From NCBI RefSeq assembly GCF_001673405.1, contig NZ_LZLV01000035.1, positions 1-55,896 on the forward strand: a stretch of DNA of 55,896 nucleotides, written 5' to 3'. The notes under the pieces are model-generated. The model was not told the origin of the DNA and ran no database searches. It worked only from the letters and a program-made list of their open reading frames with translations. This document shows, piece by piece, positions 42,928 to 52,494 of this stretch; the stretch's first letter is position 1; the number at the start of each line of letters is the position of its first letter. This stretch comes from Mycobacterium sp. 1245111.1 (GTDB lineage Bacteria; Actinomycetota; Actinomycetes; Mycobacteriales; Mycobacteriaceae). The position numbers and the translations under genes were made by a program.

Positions 42928-44024
42928 CTGACCAACTGCACGTCGGCGTGGCCCTCGACGGATACGGCTGGCACCGACAGGCGTGGCGCACCACGCTCGC
43001 CGCCGATCCCACCACGGAATCGGTGCTGTCCGGCCGGTATTGGGCCCAGCTGGCCGCCACCGCGGAGCGCGGCCTGCTCGACTTCCTCACCATCGACGAC
43101 GCGCTGACGCCGCAGCCCGGACGCAGTGCGGCGATCAGCCCACGGCGGCTGGCCGGCCGTGCCGATGCCGTGCTGGTCGCCGCGCGGATCGCACCGGTCA
43201 CCAAGCACATCGGGCTGATCCCGGTGGCCACCGTCACCCACACCGAACCGTTCCACGTCTCCAAGGCCATCGCCACGCTGGACCACGTATCCCACGGACG
43301 CGCCGGCTGGCAGCCGCGGGTGAGTTCGACGGCGCACGAGGCGGCCCTGTTCGGGCGTCGCGAAGCGCCCACCGATGGCGAGGACCTGTTCGACGAGGCC
43401 GCCGAGGCCGTCGAGGTGGTGCGCCGATTATGGGACAGCTGGGAGGACGACGCGATCATCCGCGACGCCGCGACCGCACGCTACATCGACCGAAAGAAGC
43501 TGCACTACATCGATTTCCGCGGCAAACACTTTTCGGTGAAAGGCCCCTCGATCACCCCGCGCCCGCCGCAGGGGCAGCCTGTGGTGGCCGCTCTGGCCCA
43601 CGGCCCTCGCATCTACGAGTTCGCGGCAACCAGTGCCGATCTGGTCTTTATCACACCGACCGACAACGCGTCACTCGATGCCATCCGTGACGACGTCAAG
43701 GCTGCCGGCGGGCAGCACCTGAAGGTCTACGCCGATGTGGTGGTGACATTTGGCGGTGACACCGAGTTCGGCTCGGACGCAGTGATATTCGACGGTAGCC
43801 CGTCCGATGTGGTGGACCTGGTGTTGGGCTGGCAGCAGCGCGGCATCGACGGCGTGCGGCTGCGGCCCGCGGTCAACGCCACCGACCTCCCGGTGATCGT
43901 CGACGAGGTGGTCCCACTGCTCCAGCGGGCCAACCGGTTTCGCACGGACTACACGCACGGTGAGACATTGCGGCAACGACTCGGCCTGCCTGTCGCGCCC
44001 AACCGGTACGCGGAGGTGACGTGA
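42924..44024 (+). CDS. LLM-class flavin-dependent oxidoreductase (first of three)
   Basis: 366 residues with the bacterial luciferase-like TIM-barrel fold: DFLTIDDALTPQPGRSAAIS, LIPVATVTHTEPFHVSKAIA, HVSHGRAGWQPRVS and PPQGQPVVAALAHGP. It probably uses reduced FMN (or F420) to oxygenate or dehydrogenate a substrate. GTG 42924 overlaps the GNAT stop, and its own stop overlaps the second LLM gene (GTGA). The substrate is unknown. Confidence 0.9.
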   Translation: MTDQLHVGVALDGYGWHRQAWRTTLAADPTTESVLSGRYWAQLAATAERGLLDFLTIDDALTPQPGRSAAISPRRLAGRADAVLVAARIAPVTKHIGLIPVATVTHTEPFHVSKAIATLDHVSHGRAGWQPRVSSTAHEAALFGRREAPTDGEDLFDEAAEAVEVVRRLWDSWEDDAIIRDAATARYIDRKKLHYIDFRGKHFSVKGPSITPRPPQGQPVVAALAHGPRIYEFAATSADLVFITPTDNASLDAIRDDVKAAGGQHLKVYADVVVTFGGDTEFGSDAVIFDGSPSDVVDLVLGWQQRGIDGVRLRPAVNATDLPVIVDEVVPLLQRANRFRTDYTHGETLRQRLGLPVAPNRYAEVT

Positions 44025-45142
44025 CTACCGTTCCGCTTTCGGTCCTGGATCTGTCGCCGATCAGCGCCGGCAGCGACGCCACCACGGCGCTGCACAACAC
44101 AATCGATCTCGCGCAGCACGCCGAGCGCTGGGGGTATCGCCGATTCTGGATCGCCGAGCACCACTTCGTCGGGGTAGCCAGCTCCGCGCCGGCCGTGCTG
44201 ATCGGACAGATCGCCGCCGCTACCAACACAATTCGGGTCGGCTCGGCCGCAGTCCAGTTGAGCCACACCACCGCCGCCGCGGTGGTCGAAAGCTTCGGGA
44301 TGCTCGAGGCGTTCTACCCGGGCCGCATCGACCTCGGCCTCGGCCGCGGGCAACGCCGCGACACCGGGTTCAAACCGAAGCGCCCGTCGACCAAGAACCG
44401 TCCGCCGCGGGTGTGGCGTGAGATCGACGGTGTGGTGCTCCCGCTGCCGTTCGACCTGAAGGGTCTGCTCGACACCGAACGCGTGATGGCGACGATGGAG
44501 ATTCTGCAGCAGCCGCAGGCCGTCGCCCCCGACTTCGCCGACCAACTGGCCGACATCCTCGCGATGCTCGACGGCACCTACCAGGCCGGGGGATTCGACG
44601 TGCATGCCGTGCCGGGCGAGCGATCGGGGTTGGTGCCGTGGATCTTTGGGAGCACCCGTGGTCAAAGCGGACGGCTGGCCGGCGCGCACGGACTGCCGTT
44701 CGTCGCCAGCTACCACATCACGCCGGCGACCGCACTGGAAGCCATCGAGGCCTACCGCGAGACGTTCGTTCCGTCGGCGGCGCTGCAGGAGCCATACGTC
44801 GTGGTGTCCGCTGACGTCGTCGTCGCCGATGACAGTTCCACCGCACAGGAACTCGCGTCCGGGTACGGGCAGTGGGTGTACTCGATACGCACCGGGGTGG
44901 GTGCGGTGCCCTACCCGGCCCCCGGTGATTCGAAACCGGTGACCGAGGAGCAGCTACCGGTGGTCAAGGACCGGCTGGAGACGCAATTCGTCGGCGACCC
45001 CGACGAGGTCGCCGAGCGGCTGTCCGCACTGCAGCGTCTCAGCGGCGCCGACGAACTGGTGATCACCTCGGTGACCCACGACCACCAGACCCGGTTGCGC
45101 TCACACGAGCTGCTCGCCAAGCGGTGGGGTATCGGCCGATGA
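44021..45142 (+). CDS. LLM-class flavin-dependent oxidoreductase (second of three)
   Basis: 373 residues. The sequence fits the MsnO8-like/alkanal-monooxygenase-like LLM group: SVLDLSPISAGSDATTALHN, RFWIAEHHFVGVASSAPAVL, RIDLGLGRGQRRDTGF and WIFGSTRGQSGRLAGAHGLP. It starts at GTG 44021 inside the stop of the first LLM gene and its stop overlaps the third (ATGA). It differs clearly from its neighbours, so it is not a recent duplicate. Confidence 0.9.
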   Translation: MTTVPLSVLDLSPISAGSDATTALHNTIDLAQHAERWGYRRFWIAEHHFVGVASSAPAVLIGQIAAATNTIRVGSAAVQLSHTTAAAVVESFGMLEAFYPGRIDLGLGRGQRRDTGFKPKRPSTKNRPPRVWREIDGVVLPLPFDLKGLLDTERVMATMEILQQPQAVAPDFADQLADILAMLDGTYQAGGFDVHAVPGERSGLVPWIFGSTRGQSGRLAGAHGLPFVASYHITPATALEAIEAYRETFVPSAALQEPYVVVSADVVVADDSSTAQELASGYGQWVYSIRTGVGAVPYPAPGDSKPVTEEQLPVVKDRLETQFVGDPDEVAERLSALQRLSGADELVITSVTHDHQTRLRSHELLAKRWGIGR

Positions 45143-46482
45143 GCGTCCGAGAGGGTAAGCACCGCAAGCCCATTCACTTGGCCGCGCATTTTCCGGGGGT
45201 CAACAGCACCACGGTGTGGACCGATCCGCGGTCGGGCAGCCAGATCGAATTCGAGTCGTTCGTGCACATGGCCCGCACCGCCGAGCGCGGGCTGTTCGAC
45301 TTCTTCTTTCTCGCCGAGGGCCTGAGACTGCGTGAGCACCGCGGTGAGATCTACGACCTCGACGTGGTGGGCCGGCCGGACACGTTCACGGTGCTGGCGG
45401 CGCTGGCCGCTGTCACCGACCGGCTCGGGCTGACCGGCACGATCAACACCACCTTCAACGAACCCTTCGAAGTGGCACGGCAATTCGCCACCCTGGACCA
45501 CCTGTCCGACGGCCGGGCCGGCTGGAACATCGTCACCTCGTCGGATGCGTTCACCGGCGAAAACTTCCGACCCGGTGGCTTTCTCGACCACGCCGACCGT
45601 TATTCGCGGGCCGAAGAGTTCCTCACGGTCACCCGCGAATTCTGGGACAGTTGGGCTTCCGACGCCGTGCGGGCCGACCTCCACGCCGGAATCTACGCCG
45701 ACCCCGACCGGATAGCGGTCGTCGAGCATCACGGCCCACAGTTCGACGTGCGCGGGGTCGCGACACTGCCCGGCGGACCGCAGGGGCATCCAATCCTGTT
45801 GCAGGCCGGTGACTCCCATGAGGGACGCAACTTCGGCGCTCATTACGCCGATGCGCTGTTCACCCTGCATGGGTCGCTGGAAGACGGGCAGCGCTATTAC
45901 GCCGACGTGAAGAGCCGCGCGGCCTCGTTCGGGCGAAACCCCGATGGGCTCAAGGTGTTTCCGGCCGCGACGTTCGTACTCGGGGACACGGCCGAAGAGG
46001 CCGCCGACAAGGCGCAGTACATCCGGCACCAACAGGTCAGCGGCCCGACCGCGATCGCGATGCTCGAACAGGTATGGGGCCGTGACCTTTCCGATTACGA
46101 CCCGGACGGCCCGCTGCCCCAGGACGATCCGACCGGCGACACCAGCATCACCCAGGGTCGGGTCCGGCACGGCGACCCGGTCGAGGTGGCCCGCCGCTAC
46201 CGCGAACGTGCTGAGGCCGAGAACCTTTCGATCCGTGAGCTGATCATCGCGGTCTCCAGTCGGGAGCAGTTCGTCGGCACCGCCGAGCACGTCGCCGCCG
46301 AGATCGACCGCTACATCCAGGCCGACGCCTGCGACGGATTCATCTTCGTGCCGCACCTGACGCCGCATGGTCTCGACGACTTCGTCGACAACGTGGTGCC
46401 GCTGCTGCAGGAACGGTCGGGATTCCGTACCGAATACAGCGGCACCACGCTGCGCGAGCACTTAGGGCTGGCCGAGTTGTAA
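45139..46482 (+). CDS. LLM-class monooxygenase, NtaA/SnaA/DszA-like (third of three)
   Basis: 447 residues, the length and pattern of the NtaA/SnaA/DszA (SoxA) monooxygenases: HLAAHFPGVNSTTVWTDP, ERGLFDFFFLAEGLRLREHR, GWNIVTSSDAFTGENF, HPILLQAGDSHEGRNFGAHY and FVPHLTPHGLDDFVDNVVPLL. These use FMNH2 from a partner reductase to attack sulfur or nitrogen compounds such as sulfones or nitrilotriacetate. No reductase lies in the operon, so one elsewhere would be needed. ATG 45139 overlaps the preceding stop. Confidence 0.92.
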   Translation: MSVREGKHRKPIHLAAHFPGVNSTTVWTDPRSGSQIEFESFVHMARTAERGLFDFFFLAEGLRLREHRGEIYDLDVVGRPDTFTVLAALAAVTDRLGLTGTINTTFNEPFEVARQFATLDHLSDGRAGWNIVTSSDAFTGENFRPGGFLDHADRYSRAEEFLTVTREFWDSWASDAVRADLHAGIYADPDRIAVVEHHGPQFDVRGVATLPGGPQGHPILLQAGDSHEGRNFGAHYADALFTLHGSLEDGQRYYADVKSRAASFGRNPDGLKVFPAATFVLGDTAEEAADKAQYIRHQQVSGPTAIAMLEQVWGRDLSDYDPDGPLPQDDPTGDTSITQGRVRHGDPVEVARRYRERAEAENLSIRELIIAVSSREQFVGTAEHVAAEIDRYIQADACDGFIFVPHLTPHGLDDFVDNVVPLLQERSGFRTEYSGTTLREHLGLAEL

Positions 46483-46554
46483 CGCCGAAATCGACGCCAG
46501 CGTGATTCCTACTCGAACTTCCTCACGCCGACGTCGATCTCGACCCTGAACCGA

Positions 46555-46947
46555 CTACCCCGCCATGAACTCGTCGTAGGCCGACTGCAGATCCGGCGAC
46601 AGCACCGAGGTGTTGCACTGGCGCTGGGTGTCGCCGATCGGCGCGAGAATGCCTCGCAACTCCACATATTCCTGCGGGTGCGCAGTGAAGTAGTTGCGCA
46701 GATCCGTGGCCGCCTGCCCACGAGGCTCATTCCGCGCTGCCGACACCACCGCGTTGGCGCCCGGGTGGTTACCCAGGTACTGGGTGGCCGAGCCCGTCAC
46801 CGAACTGACTGTGTTGGAGACGCCTGCGGGGCTGCAGTCAGGCGCTGCCCACGCTGCCGGTGCGGCGATCGCGCTCGCAGCCAGCCCGGCGAGAAGAGAG
46901 CAACCGACGACGTTTCGGCGCGCGTTCTTACCACTGAATTTCATCAT
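46555..46947 (-). CDS. Hemophore-like haem-binding protein (Rv0203-like)
   Basis: 130 residues. A signal peptide (MMKFSGKNARRNVVGCSLLA, then GLAASAIAAPAAWA, cleavage about residue 34) precedes a helical domain typical of the mycobacterial hemophore family: APDCSPAGVSNTVSSVTGSA, GNHPGANAVVSAA, YFTAHPQEYVELRGILAPIG and QRQCNTSVLSPDLQSAYDEF, with two cysteines that should form a disulfide. The protein probably binds haem outside the membrane. It starts at ATG 46947 with AAGGACT upstream. Confidence 0.88.
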   Translation of the reverse strand: MMKFSGKNARRNVVGCSLLAGLAASAIAAPAAWAAPDCSPAGVSNTVSSVTGSATQYLGNHPGANAVVSAARNEPRGQAATDLRNYFTAHPQEYVELRGILAPIGDTQRQCNTSVLSPDLQSAYDEFMAG

Positions 46948-47096
46948 TTGATTGAGTCCTTGAAATCGCACTGTGATGACAGGTTGCCGAGACCCGACAC
47001 CCAACATACGTGAAGCGTGGCGAGCGGAAACCGTTGCGAGATAGGCGCTTCGGGTAATCGGTGTGAAGTAAGTGGCAATTGAGGCGGTTTAGGCGC

Positions 47097-47113
47097 CGGA
47101 TTCTTAGAATCCG
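47097..47113. promoter_or_regulatory. 17-base palindrome in an intergenic region
   Basis: CGGATTCT-T-AGAATCCG is a perfect 8-base inverted repeat with a single central base. It lies in the 216-base region between the hemophore-like gene and the end of the MBL-fold gene, about 150 bases upstream of the hemophore start, so it could be an operator (perhaps iron or haem linked) for that gene; alternatively it marks the end of the MBL-fold transcript. Confidence 0.45.
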
Positions 47114-47163
47114 CGGGCGTCTCTTAACGACCTCTGATCCGGACGTGACCCGATTGTGACCAA

Positions 47164-47904
47164 TTACTGCGCCAGCGCGGTCGCTTGCTGGGTGGCTTCG
47201 CGGATCGGACCTCGCCACAGATCCCCGTGGCCGGGCACCAGAATCTCGGTGTCCAGCAGGGCCAGTGCCGCCAGGCTGCGGATGCAGCCGTCCTGGTCGT
47301 GGCTGAACAACTCGGGTAGCAGTTGCGGGCCGCTCTTGGCCAGCAGGGGATGTCCGGTCACCAGGGCGTCGCCGCTGATGAGTGCGCCGTCGACGACGTA
47401 TGAGCAGTGGCCGCCGGTGTGCCCCGGGGTCGGGATGGCCATCGGGTTGCCGGGCAACGCCGCGGCCACGTCGACGGTGAGCGGCTGGGTGGTCGGGATG
47501 CCTTCGCGGCTCAGGCCGCCGTCGCGGATGAGGTGTGCGGTCCACCGCGCCCACCGGGGCCGCCAGATGTTCATCGCGACATCGATCGGCGACGCCTGCT
47601 CCAGGTACTCCCGTTTGGCGTGGCCGACCTCGTCAGCGTGACAGTAGACGGGCGTGCCGTGGGTTTTGGCGAACCAGATGGCCGAGCCCAGGTGGTCGAT
47701 GTGGGCGTGGGTGAGCAGGATCGCGCGCACATCGCCAGGCTGGTAGCCCAGCTGACTCAGCGAGGCCAGCACGTGGTCGCGGTCGCCCGGATACCCGGCG
47801 TCGATGAGCATGACCCCACGCTCGTCGGTGACGAGCGTCCAGTTGACCGCCCCGCCCTGGGCGAGGTGCACGTGTTCGGTGACCGCTTTCAACACCGCTG
47901 CCAT
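47164..47904 (-). CDS. MBL-fold metallo-hydrolase
   Basis: 246 residues with the metallo-beta-lactamase fold. The metal motif is LLTHAHIDHLGSAIWF (HxHxDH, about residues 64-79), with further ligands in IPTPGHTGGHCSYVV, LISGDALV and LVPGHGDLW. It hydrolyses an unknown thioester, lactone or phosphodiester-type substrate. Position matches Rv0406c beside fgd, from memory. It is divergent from fgd across 35 bases. Confidence 0.92.
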   Translation of the reverse strand: MAAVLKAVTEHVHLAQGGAVNWTLVTDERGVMLIDAGYPGDRDHVLASLSQLGYQPGDVRAILLTHAHIDHLGSAIWFAKTHGTPVYCHADEVGHAKREYLEQASPIDVAMNIWRPRWARWTAHLIRDGGLSREGIPTTQPLTVDVAAALPGNPMAIPTPGHTGGHCSYVVDGALISGDALVTGHPLLAKSGPQLLPELFSHDQDGCIRSLAALALLDTEILVPGHGDLWRGPIREATQQATALAQ

Positions 47905-47939
47905 GTGGCGAAGTCTAGGCGTGGAGTAGAAACGACAAC

Positions 47940-48950
47940 GTGGCTGAACTCAAACTTGGATACAAGGCGTCGGCGGAGCAGTTCGCCCCGCGGGAACTCG
48001 TCGAGCTGGCGGTCGCCGCCGAAGCGCATGGCATGGACAGCGCAACGGTCAGCGACCACTTCCAGCCGTGGCGCCACGAGGGCGGGCACGCGCCGTTCTC
48101 GCTGGCCTGGATGACGGCGGTCGGTGAGCGCACCAAGCGGTTGCAGCTCGGCACGTCGGTGCTGACCCCGACCTTCCGCTACAACCCGGCCGTCATCGCG
48201 CAGGCGTTCGCGACCATGGGCTGCCTGTATCCGGACCGGATCTTCCTCGGCATCGGCACCGGTGAGGCACTCAACGAGATTGCCACCGGGTACGAGGGGG
48301 AGTGGCCGGAGTTCAAGGAGCGTTACGCGCGGCTGCGCGAGGCGGTCCGGCTCATGCGCGAGTTGTGGCTGGGCGACCGCGTCGACTTCGAGGGCGAGTA
48401 CTACAACACCAAGGGCGCCTCGATCTATGACGTGCCCGAGGGCGGCATCCCGATCTATATCGCCGCGGGCGGGCCGCAGGTTGCCAAGTACGCCGGCCGC
48501 GCGGGCGACGGCTTCATCTGCACCTCCGGCAAAGGCGAAGAGCTGTACAAGGACAAGCTGATTCCCGCCATGCGTGAGGGCGCCGAGGCCGCCGGCAAGA
48601 ACCCCGACGACATTGACCGGATGATCGAGATCAAGATCTCCTACGACCCAGATCCGAAGCTGGCGCTGGAGAACACGCGATTCTGGGCGCCGCTGTCGCT
48701 GACCGCCGAGCAGAAGCACAGCATCAACGACCCGATCGAGATGGAGAAGGCCGCCGACGCGCTGCCGATCGAACAGGTCGCCAAGCGCTGGATCGTCGCG
48801 TCGGATCCCGACGAGGCCGTCGAGAAGGTCAAGGACTACGTCGACTGGGGCCTCAACCACCTGGTGTTCCACGACCCTCGGCAGGACCAGCGCCGCTTCT
48901 TGGAGCTGTTCCAGAAGGATCTCGAGCCAAGGCTCCGGCGACTGGGCTAA
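47940..48950 (+). CDS. fgd: F420-dependent glucose-6-phosphate dehydrogenase
   Basis: 336 residues, the exact length of mycobacterial FGD. It oxidises glucose-6-phosphate to 6-phosphogluconolactone while reducing coenzyme F420, the main source of F420H2 and needed to activate nitroimidazole drugs. Sequence signs are [56 protein letters not shown] and [22 protein letters not shown] 47940 fits the conserved [11 protein letters not shown] start. It is followed by pta after one base, so glucose and acetate metabolism genes are cotranscribed. Confidence 0.98.
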   Translation: MAELKLGYKASAEQFAPRELVELAVAAEAHGMDSATVSDHFQPWRHEGGHAPFSLAWMTAVGERTKRLQLGTSVLTPTFRYNPAVIAQAFATMGCLYPDRIFLGIGTGEALNEIATGYEGEWPEFKERYARLREAVRLMRELWLGDRVDFEGEYYNTKGASIYDVPEGGIPIYIAAGGPQVAKYAGRAGDGFICTSGKGEELYKDKLIPAMREGAEAAGKNPDDIDRMIEIKISYDPDPKLALENTRFWAPLSLTAEQKHSINDPIEMEKAADALPIEQVAKRWIVASDPDEAVEKVKDYVDWGLNHLVFHDPRQDQRRFLELFQKDLEPRLRRLG

Positions 48951-48951
48951 C

Positions 48952-51015
48952 GTGTCCGCGATCTACATAGCCGCAGCCGAGGGCGACAGCGGCAAGTCCA
49001 CGATCGCGCTGGGGATTCTGCATCGGCTGGCCGCCACCGTCGCCAAAGTCGGTGTGTTCCGGCCGATTACACGCGCCGACGGTGGCGACCGCGACTACAT
49101 CCTGGAGCTGCTGCTGGCGCACAGCACCGCGGGCCTGCCCTACGAGCGGTGTATCGGTGTGGGCTACCAGCAGCTGCATGCCGACCGCGACGCCGCCATC
49201 GACGACATCGTCGAGCGCTATCACGCGGTGGCCGACAAGTGCGACGCGGTTGTCGTCGTCGGCAGCGACTACACCGACGTCGCGAGCCCGGTCGAGTTGA
49301 GTGTCAACGCGCGCATCGCGGTCAACCTCGGCGCGCCGGTGGTGCTGGCCCTGCGGGCCAAGGACCGCAGCGTCGACCAAGTCGTGCATGCGGTCGAGGT
49401 TTGTCTGGCCGAACTGAACACACAGCATGCCCACACCGCTGCCGTGGTGGCCAACCGTTGCGAGCCAACGCAATTGAGCGCGATCACCGATGCGCTGCGG
49501 CCGCTTGCACCAAAGACCTATGCCGTGCCCGACGAACCGTTGTTGGTCGCGCCGACGGTCGCCGATCTGCAGGCCGCCGTGAACGGCACCCTGGTCAGCG
49601 GTGAGGCGGCGCTGATGAACCGCGAAGTGATGGGCGTGGTGGTGGCCGGCATGACGGCCGATCACGTGCTCGAGCGACTAGACGAGGCTGCGGCGGTGGT
49701 GACGCCCGGCGACCGCTCCGATGTGGTGTTGGCGGTGGCGAGCGCCCATGCCGCCGAAGGGTTTCCGTCGCTGGCGTGCATCATCCTCAACGGTGGCTTC
49801 GAGTTGCACCCGTCGATCGGGGCGCTGGTGGCCGGGCTGCGGCTGCGCCTGCCGATCATTGCCACCACGCTGGGCACCTTCGACACCGCGACCGCGGTCG
49901 GATCGGCCCGCGGCCGGGTCACCGCGACGTCGCAGCGAAAAGTCGACACCGCGCTGCAGCTGATCGAGAGTCACGTGGATCTCGCGGACCTGTTGGCGCA
50001 GTTGGCGATCCCGATTCCCAAGGTGACCACGCCACAGATGTTCACCTACCAGCTTCGCGAACGGGCCCGCTCGGATCGCAAGCGCATTGTGCTGCCTGAG
50101 GGCGACGACGACCGGATCCTCAAGTCCGCCGGTCGAGTCCTGCAGCGCGGCATCGCCGACCTGACGATCCTCGGCGACGAGAGCCAGGTCCGCGCCCGCG
50201 CGGCCGAGCTCGGCGTAAATATCGATGACGCAACGGTTTACGACCCGCGCACCAGTGAGTTGGGCGACCAGTTCGCCGAGCAGTACGCCAAGTTGCGGGC
50301 CAAGAAGGGCGTCACCATCGAGCAGGCCCGCGAGATCATGCACGACGTCTCGTATTTCGGCACCATGCTGGTGCACAACTCCCATGTCGACGGGATGGTG
50401 TCCGGGGCATCGCACACCACCGCCCATACCGTTCGACCAGCCTTCGAGATCATCCGCACGGCCCCGGGCATCTCGACGGTGTCCAGTGTTTTCCTGATGT
50501 GCCTGCCCGATCAGGTGCTGGCCTACGGGGATTGTGCGATCGTTCCCGACCCGACGGTCGAGCAACTCGCCGACATCGCGATCAGCGGCGCGCAGACGGC
50601 GGCGCAGTTCGGCATCGAGCCGCGGGTGGCCATGCTGTCCTACTCGACGGGGGCGTCCGGTACCGGCGCCGACGTCGACAAGGTCAGGGCGGCAACCGAA
50701 TTGGTGCGTAGCCGGGCCCCGCAGCTTTTGGTCGAAGGGCCCATCCAGTACGACGCGGCCGTCGAGCCCTCGGTGGCGGCCACCAAGATGCGGGACTCGC
50801 CGGTGGCCGGCAAGGCCACCGTGCTGATCTTCCCTGACCTGAACGCCGGCAACAACGCCTACAAGGCGGTGCAGCGCAGCGCGGGTGCGATCGCGATCGG
50901 CCCGGTGCTCCAGGGCTTGAACAAGCCGGTCAACGACCTGTCCCGCGGCGCCCTGGTCGAAGACATCGTCAACACGGTCGCGATCACCGCGATCCAGGCG
51001 CAGGGCGCCTCATGA
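48952..51015 (+). CDS. pta: Phosphate acetyltransferase
   Basis: 687 residues, the long two-domain Pta. The N-terminal P-loop domain ([20 protein letters not shown]) and a central DRTGG-like domain ([20 protein letters not shown]) precede the catalytic domain (from about 365: [60 protein letters not shown]). Pta converts acetyl-CoA and phosphate to acetyl phosphate and CoA. GTG 48952 begins one base after the fgd stop. Its stop overlaps ackA (ATGA), so the acetate pathway is coupled. Confidence 0.97.
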   Translation: MSAIYIAAAEGDSGKSTIALGILHRLAATVAKVGVFRPITRADGGDRDYILELLLAHSTAGLPYERCIGVGYQQLHADRDAAIDDIVERYHAVADKCDAVVVVGSDYTDVASPVELSVNARIAVNLGAPVVLALRAKDRSVDQVVHAVEVCLAELNTQHAHTAAVVANRCEPTQLSAITDALRPLAPKTYAVPDEPLLVAPTVADLQAAVNGTLVSGEAALMNREVMGVVVAGMTADHVLERLDEAAAVVTPGDRSDVVLAVASAHAAEGFPSLACIILNGGFELHPSIGALVAGLRLRLPIIATTLGTFDTATAVGSARGRVTATSQRKVDTALQLIESHVDLADLLAQLAIPIPKVTTPQMFTYQLRERARSDRKRIVLPEGDDDRILKSAGRVLQRGIADLTILGDESQVRARAAELGVNIDDATVYDPRTSELGDQFAEQYAKLRAKKGVTIEQAREIMHDVSYFGTMLVHNSHVDGMVSGASHTTAHTVRPAFEIIRTAPGISTVSSVFLMCLPDQVLAYGDCAIVPDPTVEQLADIAISGAQTAAQFGIEPRVAMLSYSTGASGTGADVDKVRAATELVRSRAPQLLVEGPIQYDAAVEPSVAATKMRDSPVAGKATVLIFPDLNAGNNAYKAVQRSAGAIAIGPVLQGLNKPVNDLSRGALVEDIVNTVAITAIQAQGAS

Positions 51016-52160
51016 GCCGTCGCGTCCTGGTGCTGAACGCCGGTTCGTCGTCGTTGAAATATCAACTGATCGAACCGGATTCGGGCGAATCGCTGGCGGA
51101 CGGCACCATCGAGCAGATCGGCGAGCCGGGGTCGCCGGTGGCCGATCACCGCGCAGCGCTGCAGGCGGCGTTCGAGGCGCTGTCCGACGAGGGTATTGAT
51201 CTGGCCGCCTGCGGGCTGGTCGCGGTGGGACACCGGGTGGTGCACGGCGGATCGGTCTTCTACCGGCCGACCGTGATCGACGACGCGGTCGTCGCGCAAC
51301 TGAAACAACTGTCGATGCTGGCTCCGCTGCACAATCCGCCAGCCCTGGAGGGCATCGAGGTCGCGCGCACGATGTTGTCGGATGTGCCGCACGTCGCGGT
51401 GTTCGACACCGCTTTCTTCCACAACCTCCCCGCCGCCGCCGCGACCTATGCGATCGATCGCGAGCTCGCGGAGAGGTGGCATATCCGGCGGTATGGATTT
51501 CACGGCACCTCCCATCGCTACGTCAGCGAGCAGGCCGCCGCATTCCTGGGTCTGCGCTGGGAGCGGGTGAATCAGATTGTGCTGCATCTGGGTAACGGTG
51601 CGTCCGCCTCGGCGATCTCCGGTGGCCGACCCGTCGACACCTCGATGGGTCTGACCCCGTTGGAGGGCCTGGTGATGGGCACCCGCAGTGGCGACATCGA
51701 TCCGGGCATCGTCAGCTTCCTGCACCGCCAGGCCGACATGAGTGTCGACGACATCGAGTCGATGCTCAACCATCGCTCCGGCCTGCTCGGGCTGGCCGGC
51801 GAGCGGGATTTCCGCCGACTGCGCGCGTTGATCGAATCGGGCGATAGCGCAGCGCAATTGGCCTACGACGTGTTCATTCACCGGCTGCGCAAATATGTCG
51901 GCGGGTACCTGGCGATTTTGGGCCATACCGACGTGATCAGCTTTACCGCGGGCGTCGGGGAGAACGCCGCCGCGGTGCGCTTGGACGCGCTGAGCGGCCT
52001 CGAAGGCTTGGGCATCCAGATCGACGAGCAGCGAAATGTCGAGCACGCCGAGGGCCCTCGGCGTATCTCCACCGATGATTCGCCGGTCGCTGTGCTGGTG
52101 GTCCCCACCAACGAGGAGTTGGCGATCGCGCGGGATTGCCTGGTCGCGATCGGGGCCTGA
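51012..52160 (+). CDS. ackA: Acetate kinase
   Basis: 382 residues. AckA converts acetyl phosphate and ADP to acetate and ATP (and the reverse). Conserved motifs are [93 protein letters not shown] and [17 protein letters not shown]. It is the last gene of the fgd-pta-ackA unit, and a perfect hairpin follows directly. Confidence 0.97.
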   Translation: MSRRVLVLNAGSSSLKYQLIEPDSGESLADGTIEQIGEPGSPVADHRAALQAAFEALSDEGIDLAACGLVAVGHRVVHGGSVFYRPTVIDDAVVAQLKQLSMLAPLHNPPALEGIEVARTMLSDVPHVAVFDTAFFHNLPAAAATYAIDRELAERWHIRRYGFHGTSHRYVSEQAAAFLGLRWERVNQIVLHLGNGASASAISGGRPVDTSMGLTPLEGLVMGTRSGDIDPGIVSFLHRQADMSVDDIESMLNHRSGLLGLAGERDFRRLRALIESGDSAAQLAYDVFIHRLRKYVGGYLAILGHTDVISFTAGVGENAAAVRLDALSGLEGLGIQIDEQRNVEHAEGPRRISTDDSPVAVLVVPTNEELAIARDCLVAIGA

Positions 52161-52166
52161 CGCGAA

Positions 52167-52196
52167 ATGCTCCGGCGGGAAGACCCGCCGGAGCAT
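52167..52196 (+). terminator. Perfect hairpin terminator after ackA
   Basis: ATGCTCCGGCGGG (52167-52179) and CCCGCCGGAGCAT (52184-52196) form a perfect 13-base stem with a 4-base loop (AAGA), 6 bases after the ackA stop. There is no T run, as in many mycobacterial terminators. It should end the fgd-pta-ackA transcript. Confidence 0.88.
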
Positions 52197-52373
52197 CCGC
52201 CTCCCCCCGGGTCAGGTCGTGAAGATGCTGTTCAGGCTCTTCACCGCTACTCCTTGGACGAAAGTTCCAATATTCCGGACAGAGTAACTGAGCTAGGCCT
52301 GAGAATAGTTGGTTTTCGACAGGGTTTTTTCTCAGGTAAGACGCGGATTGGTTCTCTCGCCCGTGGAGGTGAA

Positions 52374-52475
52374 GTGGTAGCAGTTCCACTCAACAAGGGG
52401 ACACCTTCGCCATCGACGACCGCGGCGGCGAGTCGCCGGACTTCCTCAGCCAACCTGCCAGAGCAGTACAGCTAG
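52374..52475 (+). CDS. Short ORF with a strong ribosome binding site
   Basis: 33 codons from GTG 52374, with GGAGGTGAA immediately upstream, the best Shine-Dalgarno in this part of the window. The peptide is VAVPLNKGTPSPST followed by a Ser/Thr/Ala/Arg-rich tail ending LPEQYS. The PLNKG start resembles the opening of TerD-family proteins, so it may be the severed 5' end of such a gene; this is tentative. Otherwise it is a small peptide or leader for the zincin-like gene 19 bases downstream. The surrounding 52197-52373 shows no other gene. Confidence 0.4.
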   Translation: MVAVPLNKGTPSPSTTAAASRRTSSANLPEQYS

Positions 52476-52494
52476 GCGTGGCATCGTTGCGCGA

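Noticed and set aside
52167..52475. A 102-codon ORF spanning the ackA terminator
   Set aside because: Its first part is encoded by the hairpin and looks random. Only the last 33 codons, with their own ribosome binding site, were kept.
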